This document shows positions 53,253-54,706 of a DNA stretch of 54,706 bases, one piece after another. The notes under the pieces are model-generated. The model saw only the letters and a list, made by a program, of their open reading frames with translations, was not told where the DNA came from and did not search any database. A program made the position numbers and the translations under genes. This stretch comes from Burkholderia sp. S171 (GTDB lineage: Bacteria; Pseudomonadota; Gammaproteobacteria; Burkholderiales; Burkholderiaceae): NCBI RefSeq assembly GCF_009766085.1, contig NZ_LMUF01000006.1, forward strand, positions 220,212 to 274,917. Direction: 5' to 3'. Positions within the stretch are counted from its first letter, which is position 1. Every line of letters begins with the position of its first letter.

Positions 53253-53630
53253 ATGCTTACTCTGGCAGACCCTCGCATCCGAGACATTGAACTTAAAGAA
53301 GGTGCTGCGCCGTTCGTTGACTTGGGATCGTTCTCGCAGCTTATTTCAGTTGATGTCAGTCGCAGGCTCATTTCGAGCCAGAGCGAATACTTTCTTTGGG
53401 TTCGCGAACCGATCGCTGCGCGCTTGCTTACGGCATCCGTGGCGTTGCCGGGTCAGTTTCGCCTTCTTGTCACGGAAGGATACCGACCTCTCGCCCAACA
53501 GCGGGCTTCGTTTGCGCGATACGCAGAGGAACTGCGCAATGCAAACCCGGAACTAGATGAAGATGCCATTTTCGACCGCGCGAGCATGTATGTTGCGCCG
53601 CCCGACGTGGCTGCCCTCCCTCTTGCTTGA
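53253..53630 (+). pseudogene. D-alanyl-D-alanine dipeptidase (VanX-type, M15D), 3' truncated
   Basis: The frame from ATG 53253 gives MLTLADPRIRDIELKE, then SEYFLWVREPIAARLLTA, FRLLVTEGYRPLAQQRASFA and FDRASMYVAPPDVA, which is the N-terminal half of the VanX/DdpX family with the E-G-Y-R-P motif. The sequence should continue with the H-x-T-G-G-A-V-D-L zinc site, but ends at TGA 53628 after LPLA. About 90 residues, including the zinc ligands, are missing, so it is inactive. The break lies next to the repeat block at 53856. Confidence 0.75.
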
Positions 53631-53855
53631 CCTCTCGCCCCGTCAGTCCGTCGCAATAACTGACGTCTGCGCTTGCAGTCACTTAGCTCGACCAAAGTCT
53701 CAAGCGGCGAATGTGAAGGCTCACGGAAACTTGCCTGACTTTTTTTACTATCTGTGTCAGCAGTCTTTCAGGTTTTCACTTGCCTGGCACAGCTTTCACT
53801 TTCTGTCGCACCCGACAACCCGGACACCAACCATTTCTGCCTCATCGCAGTAGGC
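53631..53855. other. Non-coding stretch after the dipeptidase break
   Basis: No protein-like frame. CTTGCCTGAC-like words recur (53729-53740 and 53779-53791), and the stretch is pyrimidine-rich. It may be a remnant of the element that truncated the dipeptidase gene. Confidence 0.4.
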
Positions 53856-53918
53856 CAGTTGCATTAACTCTGTCCCACAGTCGCAAAACTGTGGCGCCAG
53901 TCGCAATTACTCTGGCGC
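53856..53918. repeat. Three tandem ~21-bp units, possible IS end
   Basis: The units start with CAGTTGCATTAACTCTG (53856), CAGTCGCAAAACTGTGGCGC (53878) and CAGTCGCAATTACTCTGGCG (53898), with spacings of 22 and 20 bp. Repeated CAGTCGCAA...TGGCGC blocks at the edge of a broken gene resemble the multiple transposase-binding repeats at the ends of IS21-like elements. No transposase is left. Confidence 0.55.
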
Positions 53919-53936
53919 CCTACGATAATCACAATC

Positions 53937-54706
53937 TCAAACGTCAATATTCCCCGCCCGCAACGCGTTCGATTCAATAAACGCGCGACGCGGCTCAACG
54001 TCATCACCCATCAGCGTTGTAAAGATGCCATCGGCTGCAATGGCGTCTTCAATCTGAACACGCAACAAACGGCGCACGGTTGGGTCCATCGTTGTTTCCC
54101 ACAACTGCGACGGGTTCATTTCGCCCAAGCCCTTATATCGCTGCTTGGTCACGTTACGCTCCGCATCCGCGATCAACCATTTCATCGCGCTCTTGAAGTC
54201 GGTCACCGCCATCGACCGCTCGCCGCGTTTAATCACCGCACCCGGCCCGATCAAACCCTTGAACGTATTCGCGGTCGTTTGCAGCTGCTTGTAATCCGCG
54301 GTCAGCTGGAAGTCTTCATCGATAACTGACACCTTCACGTTCCCATGATGCCGGCGATTGATATGCAACGACCGAACCTCGCGTACCGTGTCATAAGCCG
54401 GCTCAACAGTCACTTCCGGCTTCAACGGATCAGCACGTAAAGCCGCCTGCAAAGCGGCAGCCGAAACCACGGTGGATTCTTGCGTCGACAAATCCAGCTC
54501 AATGCCATCCATCACCGCGCCAAGCGCATTGACGTCGTAAAACCGGCTGAGACGATCCACCACCGCCTGCGCGAGCAAATACGCACGCGCCAATTCACCG
54601 AGCGCGTCGCCGGTAATCGGCGTGGCGCCTTCAGCAGCAGTCAGCTCCGAACCCTGCAATGCCAGCTTCAACATATGCTGATTCAGTTCGTGCGTGTCCT
54701 TCAAAT
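53937..54706 (-). CDS. gyrB: DNA gyrase subunit B, C-terminal part (5' end beyond window)
   Basis: 256 codons to the stop at 53937. The translation ends with the TOPRIM/C-terminal signature: [40 protein letters not shown], then [20 protein letters not shown] and [23 protein letters not shown]. These are diagnostic for proteobacterial GyrB, with the long insertion typical of Gram-negatives upstream ([20 protein letters not shown]). GyrB supplies ATPase for negative supercoiling with GyrA. The gene runs off the right edge. Confidence 0.96.
   Translation of the reverse strand, partial: LKDTHELNQHMLKLALQGSELTAAEGATPITGDALGELARAYLLAQAVVDRLSRFYDVNALGAVMDGIELDLSTQESTVVSAAALQAALRADPLKPEVTVEPAYDTVREVRSLHINRRHHGNVKVSVIDEDFQLTADYKQLQTTANTFKGLIGPGAVIKRGERSMAVTDFKSAMKWLIADAERNVTKQRYKGLGEMNPSQLWETTMDPTVRRLLRVQIEDAIAADGIFTTLMGDDVEPRRAFIESNALRAGNIDV

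Noticed and set aside
1..54706. CRISPR arrays, rRNA genes, riboswitches
   Set aside because: I saw no regularly spaced direct repeats, no rRNA sequence and no known riboswitch core. The repeats found are too short or only two to three units.

Overview
The window looks like a chromosome segment of a Burkholderia sensu lato bacterium, most likely Caballeronia or Paraburkholderia. This rests on high GC, an H-NS protein of the type common in that group, a DUF4148 protein, a Burkholderia-type (BcpAIOB-order) contact-dependent inhibition locus with the NRQLHP toxin-boundary motif, type-2 argC, and gyrB at the right edge. No database search was possible; family names come from motifs read in the translations.

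Layout. (1) 1-8.8 kb is an accessory, partly decayed region: a solute-binding protein cut by the window edge, a frameshifted GNAT remnant, a 122-aa orphan gene that recurs at 47.8 kb, a frameshifted PD-(D/E)XK nuclease followed by an ankyrin protein, a divergent CsrA-like protein, several small unknown genes, a second PD-(D/E)XK-like protein, and an AraC-family gene broken by a 7-bp tandem duplication. (2) 8.9-18.35 kb is an integrated element on the minus strand: tyrosine integrase, AlpA-like HTH protein, DUF3987/YfjI protein, inovirus Gp2/YagK-YfjJ protein, Sel1-repeat protein and a membrane protein, with one divergent H-NS gene. It ends in a 3' fragment of tRNA-Lys(CUU) followed by that tRNA's own terminator. 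(3) 18.4-36.2 kb is mostly chromosomal housekeeping: MarR/YecD-like hydrolase/MFS cluster, small envelope proteins, a D-2-hydroxyacid dehydrogenase, a DHA2 exporter, a TPR-glycosyltransferase, a lipocalin, dbpA, sbcDC and a second TPR protein.

(4) 36.5-42.7 kb is a ruined CDI (two-partner secretion) locus. A deletion fused the 5'-truncated ends of a divergent chemotaxis receptor and a BcpA/CdiA exoprotein. A glycine-rich toxin tip still overlaps a three-TM immunity gene. An orphan toxin module and an immunity-like gene follow, and then a TpsB transporter with an in-frame stop in its signal peptide. (5) 43.2-50.9 kb is another accessory block: an M48 metalloprotease overlapping a RepB-type partition gene, a TOTE-type primase-helicase, the second copy of the 122-aa orphan gene, two GNATs and a P-loop kinase. 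(6) 51-54.7 kb holds argC (type 2) with a divergent LysR regulator, a truncated D-Ala-D-Ala dipeptidase, a short triple repeat that may be an IS end, and the 3' part of gyrB.

The most interesting candidates are the TOTE primase-helicase with its RepB/M48 neighbours, the nuclease-ankyrin pair, the decayed CDI locus with its orphan modules, and the duplicated orphan gene with a conserved 5' flank that lies in two separate accessory regions.
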